Shown here: positions 52,874 to 62,732 of the stretch, in pieces
Position numbering within the stretch: the stretch's first letter is position 1
How the letters are laid out: every line of letters starts with the position of its first letter
Origin: Tabrizicola sp.
GTDB lineage: Bacteria > Pseudomonadota > Alphaproteobacteria > Rhodobacterales > Rhodobacteraceae
Length of the DNA: 64,000 nt
Direction of reading: 5' to 3'
NCBI RefSeq assembly: GCF_022842145.1
Contig: NZ_JALHQD010000002.1
Location: 434,001 to 498,000 of the forward strand
The notes under the pieces: model-generated
The model's database searches: none
What the model was told of the DNA's origin: nothing
What the model saw: only the letters and a program-made list of their open reading frames with translations
Program-made: the position numbers and the translations under genes

Positions 52874-53800
52874 ATGACCAAGCTTCCCGAGACCCGTGGC
52901 GTGCTGACGCCGAACCGGCCTTTGGCTGACCTGACCTGGTTGCGCGTTGGCGGGCCTGCCGACTGGCTTTACCAGCCAGCGGATGAGGCGGACCTGGCGG
53001 ATTTCCTGCGGGCGCTCGACCCCTCGGTCGCCGTTTTCCCGATGGGCGTGGGGTCGAACCTGATCGTGCGCGACGGTGGCATCCGGGCGGTGGTGATCCG
53101 GCTGGGACGCGGGTTCAACGGGATTACGATCGAGGGCGACCGAGTCGTGGCCGGTGCTGCGGCGCTGGATGCGCATGTGGCGCGTCGCGCGGCAGAGGCG
53201 GGGCTGGATCTGACCTTCCTGCGGACCATTCCGGGGTCTGTCGGTGGAGCTGTGCGGATGAACGCGGGCTGCTACGGGTCCTATGTGGCTGATGTGCTTG
53301 AGGAAATCCGCGTGGTCACCCGCGATGGACGGGTGGAGACCTTGCCCGCCTCGGCCCTGGATTTGCGTTACCGTCAAAGCAGCCTGCCGGAAGGTTCGGT
53401 GATCGTGTCGGCCACGTTCCGCGCCGGGCGGGGTGATCCGGCAATGCTGGAGGCGCGGATGGTGGACCAGATCGCCAAGCGCGATGCCAGCCAGCCGACA
53501 AAGGACCGCAGCGCCGGGTCCACGTTCCGCAATCCGGCGGGGCGATCCTCGACCGGGCGGGCTGACGACAGCCATGAATTGAAGGCCTGGAAGGTGATCG
53601 ACGACGCCGGGATGCGGGGCGCGAAGATCGGTGGGGCGCAGATGTCCACCATGCATTCCAACTTCCTGATCAATGCCGGAGGGGCGACGGCCGCCGATCT
53701 GGAAAATCTGGGCGAGGAAGTGCGAAAAAAGGTTTTCCAATCAAGCGGTATCACGTTAGAGTGGGAAATCATGCGGGTCGGAGAATACCCGCAGGACTAA
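52874..53800 (+). CDS. murB: MurB, UDP-N-acetylenolpyruvoylglucosamine reductase
   Basis: A 308-residue FAD enzyme that reduces UDP-GlcNAc-enolpyruvate to UDP-MurNAc. Family blocks are [62 protein letters not shown] (with the catalytic serine) and [16 protein letters not shown]. It is the shorter type II form. The D-Ala-D-Ala ligase gene follows after a 40-base gap. Confidence 0.97.
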   Translation: MTKLPETRGVLTPNRPLADLTWLRVGGPADWLYQPADEADLADFLRALDPSVAVFPMGVGSNLIVRDGGIRAVVIRLGRGFNGITIEGDRVVAGAAALDAHVARRAAEAGLDLTFLRTIPGSVGGAVRMNAGCYGSYVADVLEEIRVVTRDGRVETLPASALDLRYRQSSLPEGSVIVSATFRAGRGDPAMLEARMVDQIAKRDASQPTKDRSAGSTFRNPAGRSSTGRADDSHELKAWKVIDDAGMRGAKIGGAQMSTMHSNFLINAGGATAADLENLGEEVRKKVFQSSGITLEWEIMRVGEYPQD

Positions 53801-53840
53801 CAAATATCACGGGTCGCATAAGACCCGGATGAGGCAGTGT

Positions 53841-54761
53841 ATGGCGGGCGCATCGAGCAGGATGGCCCCCGAAGTGGCGGTGTTGATGGGTGGGCTTTCC
53901 GCAGAGCGGGAAGTGTCGCTTGTCTCTGGGCGCGAATGCGCCAAGGCCCTGCGGGAGGCTGGTTACCGGGTGACGGAGGTCGATTGCGGCCCCGATCTGC
54001 CTGCGCGCCTGGCTGATCTGCACCCCGACGTCTGCTTCAACGCGCTGCATGGCCGCTGGGGCGAGGATGGCTGTGTCCAGGGCATGCTGGAGTGGCTCAA
54101 GATCCCCTACACCCATTCCGGCGTGCTGGCTTCGGCGCTGGCGATGGACAAGGTCAAGACGAAGGAAGTCTACCGGGCTGCCGGTCTTCCGGTGGTCGAG
54201 AGCGTCCTAGCTTCGCGCGATGACGTGGAGGCGGGGCATGTGCTGCCCGCGCCCTATGTGGTGAAGCCCTACAATGAGGGCTCTTCGGTCGGGGTCTATA
54301 TCGTCCGCGAAGGGTCGAACGCTCCGCGTCTGGCCTCGACGATGCCCGATGTCGTGATGGTCGAGACCTATGCTCCCGGCCGCGAACTGACGACGACGGT
54401 GATGGGCGACCGGGCGCTGGGGGTGACGGATATCATCACCGACGGCTGGTACGACTATGACGCCAAGTACAAACCCGGCGGCAGTCGGCATGAATGCCCG
54501 GCGCAGCTGCCGGCCGAGATCGAGGCGGCGTGTCTGGACTATGCGCTGCGGGCGCATCGCGCACTGGGGTGCCGGGGCGTTTCGCGCACCGATTTCCGCT
54601 GGGACGAGGCGCGCGGGTTGGCGGGGCTGATCCTTCTGGAGACGAACACCCAGCCGGGGATGACTCCGACTTCGCTCGCGCCGGAACAGGCGGCGATGCA
54701 GGGGATCGGCTTCCCGGCGTTCTGCGACTGGATGGTGAGGGACGCGTCATGCAATCGCTGA
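53841..54761 (+). CDS. ddl: D-alanine--D-alanine ligase
   Basis: A 306-residue ATP-grasp ligase that makes D-Ala-D-Ala for the peptidoglycan stem. The family start is [20 protein letters not shown], followed by HGRWGEDG, the ATP-grasp loop [11 protein letters not shown] and the metal-binding [11 protein letters not shown] near the end. Three in-frame ATGs exist (53829, 53841, 53862); 53841 is preferred because GAGG lies a suitable distance before it. The 3' end overlaps ftsQ by 13 bases. Confidence 0.95.
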   Translation: MAGASSRMAPEVAVLMGGLSAEREVSLVSGRECAKALREAGYRVTEVDCGPDLPARLADLHPDVCFNALHGRWGEDGCVQGMLEWLKIPYTHSGVLASALAMDKVKTKEVYRAAGLPVVESVLASRDDVEAGHVLPAPYVVKPYNEGSSVGVYIVREGSNAPRLASTMPDVVMVETYAPGRELTTTVMGDRALGVTDIITDGWYDYDAKYKPGGSRHECPAQLPAEIEAACLDYALRAHRALGCRGVSRTDFRWDEARGLAGLILLETNTQPGMTPTSLAPEQAAMQGIGFPAFCDWMVRDASCNR

Positions 54762-55645
54762 TCGCCCGCCGCCCGGCGTCCCGCGTCCGCCGTGACCCCG
54801 CCCCGTCGAAATGGGCCTACCGGGTCCAGCGCTGGATGCTGACGCCCTATGTGCGCGGCTTCGTCATCAAGGGGCTGCCGACGCTGATCCTGCTGGGCGC
54901 GGGCGCGCTGTGGCTGGCACATGAACCGAACCGCCAGGCGGTGATCGGCCAGTTGAGCCACCTGCGCGAAGAGTTCGAGGCGCGGCCGGAGTTTCGCGTG
55001 TCGCTGGCCCGTGTCGAAGGCGCATCGGATGATCTGGCCGAGGCGGTCCGGGTCAAGCTGGCGCTGCCCCTGCCGATGTCGTCCTTCGACATCGACCTTG
55101 ATGCGGCGCGCGACCGGATCGAGACGCTGGATGCGGTGCAGAAGGCCGACCTCCGGGTCCGGTCGGGCGGGGTGCTGCAAGTCCTGATCACCGAGCGGGT
55201 CCCCGTGGCCGTCTGGCGCACCGAGGACGGGCTGACGCTGGTGGACGAGACTGGCCACCGGGTCGCCGGCCTTCTGTCGCGTGCCGACCGCGCCGACCTG
55301 CCGCTGATCGCGGGCAAGGGTGCCGACGCGGCCACGCCCGAGGCGCTGGACCTGATCACTGCTGCCGGTCCCCTGACCCCCCGCCTGCGCGGCCTTGTCC
55401 GCATGGGCGAGCGTCGCTGGGACGTCGTGCTGGACCGCGACCAGCGCATCCTTCTGCCCGAACAGAACCCGGTCCAGGCGCTTGAGCGCCTTTTGGCACT
55501 GGACCATGCGCAAGACCTGATGAACCGCGACATCCTGACTGTGGACCTGCGGTCCGACCACCGCCCGACCCTTCGCCTTACCCCCAATGCCCTTGCCGAA
55601 ATCCGTCGCGCGCAGGGCCTAGAAACCGTGGAGAACGAACTGTGA
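54749..55645 (+). CDS. ftsQ: FtsQ, division protein
   Basis: A 298-residue bitopic membrane protein of the divisome. The N-terminal basic part is followed by a single helix (about 44-58, [15 protein letters not shown]). The POTRA domain starts at [14 protein letters not shown] and the beta domain includes [22 protein letters not shown]. It links FtsB/FtsL and the FtsWI complex. The ATG lies within the end of ddl; its stop overlaps the GTG of ftsA (GTGA). Confidence 0.92.
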   Translation: MQSLIARRPASRVRRDPAPSKWAYRVQRWMLTPYVRGFVIKGLPTLILLGAGALWLAHEPNRQAVIGQLSHLREEFEARPEFRVSLARVEGASDDLAEAVRVKLALPLPMSSFDIDLDAARDRIETLDAVQKADLRVRSGGVLQVLITERVPVAVWRTEDGLTLVDETGHRVAGLLSRADRADLPLIAGKGADAATPEALDLITAAGPLTPRLRGLVRMGERRWDVVLDRDQRILLPEQNPVQALERLLALDHAQDLMNRDILTVDLRSDHRPTLRLTPNALAEIRRAQGLETVENEL

Positions 55646-56976
55646 CCGATCTCTATACCTCCCAGCGCGCCATGCGGAACATGCGCCGGGCTGCCATGCA
55701 GCGCGGCGTGATTGCCATCCTTGATGTGGGCACCTCGAAGATCGCCTGCCTTGTCCTGCGTTTCGACGGGCCTGACCGACTGCGCGAGCAGGACGGCGTC
55801 GGGCCGATGGCCGGGCAAAGCCAGTTCCGGGTGATCGGGGCGGCGACGACCCGGTCGCGCGGGGTCCGCTTTGGCGAGATCGCCGTGATGAACGAAACCG
55901 AGCGGGCGATCCGCACGGCGGTTCAGGCGGCGCAGAAGATGGCGAATGTGCGGGTCGATCATGTGATCGCCTGCTTCTCGGGGGCGGAACCCCGGAGCTA
56001 CGGGCTGGCGGGCGAGCTGGACCTGCAGGACAGCGTTGTCACCGAACAGGACGTGAGCCGTGTTCTGGCGTCCTGCGACGTGCCGGATCTGGGGCAGGGC
56101 CGCGAGGTGCTGCACGCCCAGCCGGTGAACTTTGCGCTGGACCATCGCAGTGGCCTTGGCGACCCGCGCGGGCAGATCGGGCATCGGCTGGCGGTGGACA
56201 TGCACCTTCTGTCGGTGGACGGCGATGTGGTGCAGAACCTCTTGTACTGCATCAAGCGCTGCGATCTGGAATTGGCGGGGATTGCGTCCTCGGCCTATGT
56301 CTCGGCAATTTCGTCGCTGGTGGAAGACGAACAGGAATTGGGCGCGGCCTGCATCGACATGGGCGGCGGGGCGACCGGCATCTCGATCTTCATGAAGAAG
56401 CACATGATCTATGCGGATTCGGTGCGGATGGGCGGGGACCATGTGACCTCGGACATCTCGAAGGGGTTGCAGATTCCGCTGTCGACGGCTGAAAAGATCA
56501 AGACGCGGCATGGCGGGCTTTATGCCACCGGCATGGACGACCGCGAGATGATCGACATCGGCGGGGATAGTGGCGACTGGGAGAAGGACCGCCGCCAGAT
56601 CAGCCGGACCGAGCTGATCGGGATCATGCGTCCACGGGTCGAGGAGATCCTGGAAGAGGTTCGCGCGACGCTGGATGCGGCCGGGTTCGACACGCTGCCC
56701 AGCCAGCAGATCGTGCTGACCGGCGGCGGGAGCCAGATCCCGGGGCTGGACGGCATCGCGACGCGGGTCCTTGGCCAGCGCGTGCGTTTGGGCCGGCCGC
56801 TGCGCGTGCAGGGTCTGCCGCAGGCGGCGACGGGGGCGGCCTTTGCCAGCGCGGTCGGCCTGTGTCTGTTCGCGGCGCATCCGCAGGATGAATGGTGGGA
56901 TTTCGAGATACCGGCAGAACGCTACCCGGCACGTTCGCTGCGGCGAGCGGTCAAATGGTTCAAGGATAACTGGTGA
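55642..56976 (+). CDS. ftsA: FtsA, actin-like division protein
   Basis: A 444-residue actin-fold ATPase that tethers FtsZ to the membrane. ATP-binding motifs are AILDVGTSKIACLVL, GAACIDMGGGATGISIF and LTGGGSQIPGLD. The C-terminus is an amphipathic stretch, SLRRAVKWFKDNW, the membrane-targeting sequence of the family. Start is GTG, overlapping ftsQ by four bases. A gap of about 200 bases separates it from ftsZ. Confidence 0.97.
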   Translation: MTDLYTSQRAMRNMRRAAMQRGVIAILDVGTSKIACLVLRFDGPDRLREQDGVGPMAGQSQFRVIGAATTRSRGVRFGEIAVMNETERAIRTAVQAAQKMANVRVDHVIACFSGAEPRSYGLAGELDLQDSVVTEQDVSRVLASCDVPDLGQGREVLHAQPVNFALDHRSGLGDPRGQIGHRLAVDMHLLSVDGDVVQNLLYCIKRCDLELAGIASSAYVSAISSLVEDEQELGAACIDMGGGATGISIFMKKHMIYADSVRMGGDHVTSDISKGLQIPLSTAEKIKTRHGGLYATGMDDREMIDIGGDSGDWEKDRRQISRTELIGIMRPRVEEILEEVRATLDAAGFDTLPSQQIVLTGGGSQIPGLDGIATRVLGQRVRLGRPLRVQGLPQAATGAAFASAVGLCLFAAHPQDEWWDFEIPAERYPARSLRRAVKWFKDNW

Positions 56977-57078
56977 CCACAATATCCGGGCGCAAAGGGC
57001 GAAATACCGCTGAACGCGGGGGTTTGACCCCCATATTTCGTGGTTTCGCACGAGTTTTCTCGTGACCTTTGTAACCGT

Positions 57079-57091
57079 TGTGGATAGAATC
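57079..57091. promoter_or_regulatory. DnaA-box-like sequence next to a GANTC site upstream of ftsZ
   Basis: TGTGGATAG (57079-57087) differs in one base from the DnaA box TGTGGATAA and is immediately followed by GAATC (57087-57091), a target of the CcrM methyltransferase of alphaproteobacteria. Both lie 84-96 bases before the ftsZ ATG. Their use here is inference. Confidence 0.35.
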
Positions 57092-57174
57092 GGGGATAAG
57101 TCGGCCTTCCGCGGGGATTTGAGTGCGGAAAGGACCGGTAAAACAGGCGGCGGACAAACGGACAGGCAAATCCA

Positions 57175-58824
57175 ATGGCACTCAATCTGACGATGACTTC
57201 GGAGCGTGAAGAGCTGAAGCCGCGCATCACCGTGTTCGGTGTCGGCGGCGCAGGCGGCAACGCGGTGAACAACATGATCGACAAGATGCTGGAAGGCGTC
57301 GAGTTCGTCGTGGCGAACACCGACGCGCAGGCCCTGCAGCAAAGCCGGGCAGGGGCGCGCATCCAGATGGGTGTCAAGGCGACGGAAGGTCTTGGGGCAG
57401 GGGCTCGGCCGACGGTGGGTGCCGCTGCGGCGGAAGAGACGATCGAAGAAATCGTCGACCACCTGGCCGGGGCGCACATGTGCTTCATCACCGCCGGCAT
57501 GGGTGGTGGGACCGGGACCGGCGCTGCCCCGATCATCGCGCAGGCCGCGCGGGAGCTGGGTGTGCTGACCGTGGGCGTCGTCACGAAGCCCTTCCAGTTC
57601 GAAGGCGCCAAGCGGATGCGGCAGGCCGAAGAGGGCATCGAGGCCCTGCAGAAGGTCGTCGATACGCTGATCATCATTCCGAACCAGAACCTGTTCCGGC
57701 TGGCGAACGAACGCACGACTTTCACCGAAGCCTTCGCGATGGCCGATGACGTGCTGTATCAGGGTGTCAAGGGCGTGACCGACCTGATGGTCCGTCCGGG
57801 CCTGATCAACCTTGATTTCGCCGACGTCCGCGCCGTCATGGACGAGATGGGCAAGGCGATGATGGGCACCGGCGAAGCGCAGGGCGACGACCGCGCCGTG
57901 CAGGCCGCCGAGAAGGCGATTGCCAACCCGCTTCTGGACGAAATCAGCCTGAACGGCGCCAAGGGTGTGCTTATCAACATCACCGGCGGCCATGACCTGA
58001 CCCTGTTCGAACTGGACGAAGCCGCGAACATCATCCGCGAGAAGGTGGACCCGGAAGCCAACATCATCGTCGGTTCCACCCTGGATACCGCAATGGAAGG
58101 CCGCATCCGCGTTTCGGTCGTGGCCACCGGCATCGACGCCTCCGCTGCAAACAAGGCCGAGCCGCCGGTTGCCCGCCGCTCGATGGGTGCGCCGCTGACG
58201 CTGTCGCAGGATGCCCCCCGTGAAACCCACCGCGAGGCTCCCCGTGCGGCGGCCCCGATCTATGCGCCGGTGATGGAAGAGCGTGCGCCCTTCCAGGACG
58301 AGGTCGAGTCACTTGCGGACGCGGCCTTCGACGCCGCTGCCTCGAAAGCCGACATGGACACCGACGATCTGTCCATCGCCGACGACCTGCCGCCGCCGGC
58401 CTATCGCCCGCAGACCGCGCCGCAACCGACCCTGGTGCGGTCGACCCCCGCCGCGATCGAGGCCGACGCCGCCGAGTTTGTCGCCCCGCGTCCGCGTGTG
58501 GCCGGTCAGCCCTCGCCCGAGGCGCTTGCCCGGTTGCAGGCTGCGGTCAGCCGCCCCGGCGCAGGTGCCGCGAAGCTCAACCGCCCGGCCCCCGTGGCGG
58601 CGCCCGCCCCGGCTTCGGCCGCATCGATCGCGTCCGCCGGTGCAAAGCCGCGCTTCGGCATCGGCTCGCTGATCAACCGGATGGCCGGCCATCTGGAAGC
58701 CGCGCCGGCCGCGCCTGCGGCCCGCAGCCAGCCGCCGGTGACGGCTTACGACGACGATCACGACATGGGGTCTGACCAAGATCGGATCGAGATCCCTGCC
58801 TTCCTGCGCCGCCAGGCGAACTGA
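57175..58824 (+). CDS. ftsZ: FtsZ, tubulin-like division protein
   Basis: A 549-residue GTPase that forms the Z ring. It starts with a nucleotide loop [15 protein letters not shown], the tubulin signature GGGTGTG (110-116) and the T7 loop [11 protein letters not shown]. The globular part ends near residue 320. A linker of over 200 residues rich in alanine and proline follows, and the conserved C-terminal peptide [14 protein letters not shown] closes the protein. A long linker is usual in alphaproteobacteria. A strong terminator lies after the stop and a 198-base gap before the start probably holds its own promoter. Confidence 0.98.
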   Translation: MALNLTMTSEREELKPRITVFGVGGAGGNAVNNMIDKMLEGVEFVVANTDAQALQQSRAGARIQMGVKATEGLGAGARPTVGAAAAEETIEEIVDHLAGAHMCFITAGMGGGTGTGAAPIIAQAARELGVLTVGVVTKPFQFEGAKRMRQAEEGIEALQKVVDTLIIIPNQNLFRLANERTTFTEAFAMADDVLYQGVKGVTDLMVRPGLINLDFADVRAVMDEMGKAMMGTGEAQGDDRAVQAAEKAIANPLLDEISLNGAKGVLINITGGHDLTLFELDEAANIIREKVDPEANIIVGSTLDTAMEGRIRVSVVATGIDASAANKAEPPVARRSMGAPLTLSQDAPRETHREAPRAAAPIYAPVMEERAPFQDEVESLADAAFDAAASKADMDTDDLSIADDLPPPAYRPQTAPQPTLVRSTPAAIEADAAEFVAPRPRVAGQPSPEALARLQAAVSRPGAGAAKLNRPAPVAAPAPASAASIASAGAKPRFGIGSLINRMAGHLEAAPAAPAARSQPPVTAYDDDHDMGSDQDRIEIPAFLRRQAN

Positions 58825-58849
58825 AAAGAACGCGGTATCAACCTTTCGG

Positions 58850-58881
58850 AAAGGTCCGGGAAACCGGGCCTTTTCTTTTTG
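58850..58881 (+). terminator. Rho-independent terminator after ftsZ
   Basis: AAAGGTCCGG and CCGGGCCTTT form a 10-base stem with one T-G pair and a GAAA tetraloop, followed by a T-rich tail TTCTTTTT. It lies 26 bases after the ftsZ stop. Confidence 0.9.
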
Positions 58882-58911
58882 TGCCAATGGCTTGCGACCC
58901 GTTTCAAACCT

Positions 58912-58968
58912 GTCACATACCGTCACAAAGAGTGAGTTGAGGTTCAAACCCCTAACGAATACCTAACG
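58912..58968. promoter_or_regulatory. Short direct repeats in the lpxC promoter region
   Basis: GTCACA occurs at 58912-58917 and 58922-58927, ten bases apart, and CCTAACG at 58951-58957 and 58962-58968, eleven bases apart. Both pairs are spaced by about one helical turn and lie 50-106 bases before the lpxC start, so they may be tandem regulator sites. Confidence 0.35.
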
Positions 58969-59017
58969 TGCAACCGGAACGGGCGCGGAACCCGAACCTT
59001 ATGAGGTTGAGCGAGAC

Positions 59018-59938
59018 GTGCAGAACAGCTTGAAATCCCCTGCTGCCTTTAGCGGTGTCGGCCTGCATACCGGCGCGCCGGTTCGCATGGTCGTGCATCC
59101 GGCAACAGCCGATCACGGGATCTGGTTCCGCCGCACCGACGTGGCCGATCTGGATGCCCTAGTCCCGGCACGCTGGGACGCGGTCACGCCGTCGCGGCTG
59201 TGCACCGTGATCGAGAATTCCGACCGCGTCTCGGTTTCCACGATCGAACATATCATGGCCGCTCTGGCCGGATTTGCCATCCACAACGCCCTGATCGAGA
59301 TTGACGGACCGGAAGTGCCGATCCTGGACGGCTCTGCCGTGCCGTTCATCCACGGCTTCCTTGCCGCCGGTCTGGACGAGCAGGAGCTTCCGGTGCGCGC
59401 GGTTCGGGTGCTGAAAGCAGTGGAAGTGCGCGAAGGTGATGCCGTCGCGCGGCTGGAACCGGCCGAGATGCTGGAAATCGACTTCCGCATCGACTTTGCC
59501 GACAAGGCGATCGGGGTGCAGTCGCGCCAGTTGAACATGGCGAACGGGGCCTTCGTGCGCGAGCTTTCGGACAGCCGCACCTTCTGCCGCCAGTCGGATG
59601 TCGACGCGATGCGGGCTCGTGGCCTGGCCCTGGGCGGATCGCTGGACAATGCGGTGGTCTTCGACGGCGACCAGGTCCTGTCGCCGGGCGGGCTGCGCCA
59701 TGCCGATGAACCCGTGCGCCACAAGATGCTGGATGCCGTCGGTGACCTTGCGCTGGCCGGTGGCCCGATTCTGGGCCGCTATGTCGGCGAACGGGCCGGC
59801 CATGCGCTGACGAACCGGCTGCTGCGGACGCTGTTTGCCGATCCCTCCAGCTACGAGATCGTCGACTGCGGCCCGCGCACGCTGGGGAAGCTGCCGGGCG
59901 TGGGCGTTCATGCCGGGGACCTTCCCGCGCGCTTCTGA
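59018..59938 (+). CDS. lpxC: LpxC, UDP-3-O-acyl-N-acetylglucosamine deacetylase
   Basis: A 306-residue zinc deacetylase catalysing the committed step of lipid A synthesis. Zinc ligands are H78 in STIEHIMAAL, and H235 and D239 in RHKMLDAVGDL; the catalytic H262 lies in GHALTNRLL. EIDGPEVPILDGSAVPFI is a further signature. Start is GTG at 59018, in the position that gives the usual N-terminus. It is separated from ftsZ by a terminator and so has its own promoter. Confidence 0.97.
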   Translation: MQNSLKSPAAFSGVGLHTGAPVRMVVHPATADHGIWFRRTDVADLDALVPARWDAVTPSRLCTVIENSDRVSVSTIEHIMAALAGFAIHNALIEIDGPEVPILDGSAVPFIHGFLAAGLDEQELPVRAVRVLKAVEVREGDAVARLEPAEMLEIDFRIDFADKAIGVQSRQLNMANGAFVRELSDSRTFCRQSDVDAMRARGLALGGSLDNAVVFDGDQVLSPGGLRHADEPVRHKMLDAVGDLALAGGPILGRYVGERAGHALTNRLLRTLFADPSSYEIVDCGPRTLGKLPGVGVHAGDLPARF

Positions 59939-60077
59939 CCTTACATCTGACTTCACACCTGCCTGAAAAGTAACGAAAGGCGTTTTGCGCCCCGGATTTT
60001 TCTGTGCTAGGACGGGCGCAACGAGACAAGCCAAGGGTGGGGCAAACCGCCCGGGCTGCAGGTTGGATAGGCAAAGC

Positions 60078-60920
60078 ATGTCAGGCAGACAGCCCGGCGC
60101 AGGGTTCCTCAAGGCGGCGCTTCTGGCGTCGATGCTCGCCGGTTGTGCTGGCTCTGCGTCGAACGAGCGGGCGCTGGACAGCTATACCGCCGAAGAGATC
60201 TACAAGAAGGGCGAGCTGGAGCTTGAAACCAGCAAGAAGCCCAAGGACGCCCTGGTCTACTTCCAGGAAGTCGAGCGGCTGTATCCCTATACCGAGTTCG
60301 CCAAGCGCGCGCTGATCATGCAGGCGTTCACGCATCACAAGGCCAAGGAATACCCCGAGGCCCGCGATGCGGCGCAACGTTACCTGGATTTCTATCCGGG
60401 TGACGAGGATGCGCCCTATGCGCTGTATCTGATGGCGCTGTCGTACTACGACCAGATCGACGACGTGGGCCGCGACCAGGGCATCACATTCCAGGCGCTT
60501 TCGGGTATGCGCGACGTGATCGAGACCTATCCCGACAGCGAATATGCCCGGTCGGCGATCCTGAAGTTCGACCTGGCCTTCGACCAGCTTGCGGCGAAGG
60601 AGATGGAGGTCGGGCGCTATTACCTGAAGCGCGGGCATTATGCGGCGGCGATCAACCGCTTCCGCGTCGTGGTGGCCGATTTCCAGACCACGTCCCACAC
60701 CGCCGAGGCGCTGCACCGGCTGGTGGAAAGCTACCTCGCGCTGGGTCTGACGGATGAAGCGCAGACGGCGGGTGCGATCCTCGGCTACAACTATCAGGCC
60801 TCGCCCTTCTACGACGACACCTTCCGCCTGCTGAAGGGCAAGGGTCTGTCGCCAGAGGCCAAGGGTGAAGGCTGGCTGCGCACGATCTACCGCCAGATGG
60901 TAAAGGGCGAGTGGTTGTAG
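60078..60920 (+). CDS. bamD: BamD (ComL), outer-membrane assembly lipoprotein
   Basis: A 280-residue lipoprotein of the BAM complex that inserts beta-barrel proteins into the outer membrane. The signal peptide ends in the lipobox LAGC (C23). TPR-like repeats follow, including KPKDALVYFQEVERLYPYTE, ARDAAQRYLDFYPGDEDA and YYDQIDDVGRDQ, the usual core. The ATG at 60078 gives the normal signal peptide. A diverged copy of the GTAGGG palindrome begins at the stop codon. Confidence 0.96.
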   Translation: MSGRQPGAGFLKAALLASMLAGCAGSASNERALDSYTAEEIYKKGELELETSKKPKDALVYFQEVERLYPYTEFAKRALIMQAFTHHKAKEYPEARDAAQRYLDFYPGDEDAPYALYLMALSYYDQIDDVGRDQGITFQALSGMRDVIETYPDSEYARSAILKFDLAFDQLAAKEMEVGRYYLKRGHYAAAINRFRVVVADFQTTSHTAEALHRLVESYLALGLTDEAQTAGAILGYNYQASPFYDDTFRLLKGKGLSPEAKGEGWLRTIYRQMVKGEWL

Positions 60921-60948
60921 GGATGGTGGGTGGAATCACCCACCCTAC
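60917..60948. repeat. Diverged copy of the GTAGGGTGGG palindromic repeat
   Basis: GTAG (60917-60920) and CTAC (60945-60948) frame GGTGGGTG and CACCCACC (60925-60932, 60937-60944), with a GAAT loop and a four-base bulge on the left. It overlaps the bamD stop and lies before recN. Confidence 0.65.
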
Positions 60949-60959
60949 GCGTGCGCCCG

Positions 60960-62603
60960 ATGCTGCGTAGCCTGGATATCCGCGATGTGTTGATCATCGA
61001 CCGGCTGAGCCTGGAGCTTGAGCCGGGCCTCAATGTGCTGACCGGCGAGACGGGGGCGGGCAAGTCGATCCTGCTGGATGCGCTTGGCTTTGTTCTTGGC
61101 TGGCGCGGGCGGGCCGAACTGGTGCGCCAGGGGGCGGCACAGGGCGAGGTGACGGCGGTCTTCGATCTTTCCCCCGGTCACGCGGCGCGGTCCGTGCTGG
61201 AAGAGGCGGGGATCGAGGCGGAGGATGAGCTGATCCTGCGTCGGGTCAATGCGGCGGATGGCCGGAAAACCGCCTTCGTCAACGACCGCCGCGTCTCGGG
61301 CGAGGTGTTGCGCGATCTGTCGGATCATCTGGTGGAGCTGCATGGCCAGCACGACGACCGGGGGCTTCTGAACCCTCGGGGGCACCGGGCGCTACTGGAT
61401 GTTTTCGCGGGGCTGGACCTTGCCGGTTTGCGGACGGCCTGGGCGGCGCAGCGCGAGGCGCGGGCGCGGCTGGCTGAGGCAGAGGGGGCTTTGGCGCGGG
61501 CGGCCGCGGAAGAGGAGTTCCTGCGTCATGCAGTGGCCGAACTGGACAAGCTCAACCCCTTGCCGGGCGAGGACGAAGTGCTGGATGCGCGGCGTCGGCT
61601 GATGCAGGGCTCGGGCCGGATCCGGGAGGATGTGGCGAAGGCCCTGGCGGCGCTGTCGGACGAGGGTGCCGAGGGCCGGATGCGTGATGCGCTGCGCTGG
61701 ATGGATGGCGCCGCAGAGAAGGCCGAGGGGCGGCTTGATGCGCCGATGGACGCGTTGAACCGCGCGCTGATCGAGCTTGGCGAGGCGCAGGGAGGCGTGG
61801 AGCGGGCGCTGGAGGCGCTGGACTTCGATCCCGGTGAGTTGGAGCGGGTCGAGGAGCGGCTGTTCGCGATCCGGGCACTTGCGCGCAAGCACGGGGTACT
61901 GGCCGACGATCTGGGCGGGTTCGCGGACGGGCTGCGGGCGCGACTGGCGGCGATCGACGGGGGTGCTGCGGGGCTGGCGAAGCTGGGCAAGGCGGTGGCT
62001 GAGGCCGAAGGGGCGTTTGCCGCGGAAGCGGTGCGGGTGACGAAGGCGCGGGTTGCGGCCGCGAAGAAGCTGGATACGGCGATGGCGGCGGAACTGGCAC
62101 CCCTGAAGATGGAGCGGGCGGTCTTTGCCACCGAAGTGACGGCAGGGGAGCCGGGGCCGGACGGGGTGGACGCGGTGACCTTCACCGTGGCCACGAACCC
62201 CGGTGCGCCTTCGGGTCCGCTGAACCGGATCGCCTCGGGTGGGGAGCTGTCGCGGTTTCTGCTGGCATTGAAGGTCTGCCTGACCGGGGACAGCCCCGGC
62301 CTGACGCTGATCTTCGACGAGATCGACCGGGGGGTCGGTGGGGCAACGGCGGATGCGGTCGGGCGGCGGCTGAAGGCACTGGCCGAGGGCGCGCAGGTTC
62401 TGGTGGTGACGCACTCACCGCAGGTGGCGGCCTTTGGCGCCCGGCACTGGCGGGTCGAAAAGCGGGTGGCCAAGGGGCAGACCCTGTCCACGGTCACGGG
62501 GCTGGACGCCGCGGATCGGGTGGAAGAGATCGCCCGGATGCTGGCGGGCGACACGGTGACCGAGGCGGCACGGGCTGCGGCGCGGGCATTGCTGCAGGGC
62601 TAG
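60960..62603 (+). CDS. recN: RecN, DNA repair ATPase
   Basis: A 547-residue SMC-like protein of double-strand break repair. Walker A is GETGAGKS (29-36). The signature and Walker B are near the C-terminus: RIASGGELSRFLLALK and LTLIFDEIDRGVGG. The middle is a long coiled coil (AREARARLAEAEGALARAAAEEE and beyond). The ATG at 60960 is used because upstream in-frame sequence comes from the repeat. It is the last gene of the cluster, 39 bases after bamD. Confidence 0.96.
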   Translation: MLRSLDIRDVLIIDRLSLELEPGLNVLTGETGAGKSILLDALGFVLGWRGRAELVRQGAAQGEVTAVFDLSPGHAARSVLEEAGIEAEDELILRRVNAADGRKTAFVNDRRVSGEVLRDLSDHLVELHGQHDDRGLLNPRGHRALLDVFAGLDLAGLRTAWAAQREARARLAEAEGALARAAAEEEFLRHAVAELDKLNPLPGEDEVLDARRRLMQGSGRIREDVAKALAALSDEGAEGRMRDALRWMDGAAEKAEGRLDAPMDALNRALIELGEAQGGVERALEALDFDPGELERVEERLFAIRALARKHGVLADDLGGFADGLRARLAAIDGGAAGLAKLGKAVAEAEGAFAAEAVRVTKARVAAAKKLDTAMAAELAPLKMERAVFATEVTAGEPGPDGVDAVTFTVATNPGAPSGPLNRIASGGELSRFLLALKVCLTGDSPGLTLIFDEIDRGVGGATADAVGRRLKALAEGAQVLVVTHSPQVAAFGARHWRVEKRVAKGQTLSTVTGLDAADRVEEIARMLAGDTVTEAARAAARALLQG

Positions 62604-62684
62604 GCGTTCTGCGTAAAGCTGCGGCAGTAATGTAGCGACCCATGCGCCCCACGCATGACGGCACTTCGAGGTTGGCCCTACAAT

Positions 62685-62697
62685 GCTGCACTGCAGC
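62685..62697. promoter_or_regulatory. Palindrome GCTGCACTGCAGC upstream of the DUF3563 gene
   Basis: The 13-base palindrome around a central base lies 36 bases before the DUF3563 start. Its core CTGC-ACT-GCAG equals that found upstream of pyc and fits the PhaR-type pattern CTGC-N3-GCAG. Confidence 0.45.
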
Positions 62698-62732
62698 GTC
62701 CTATCTTCTGAACAAGAAGAAAGGGTATCAAA

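Noticed and set aside
59940-59995. Terminator after lpxC
   Set aside because: GGCG-TTTTG-CGCC gives only a four-base stem; too weak to call.
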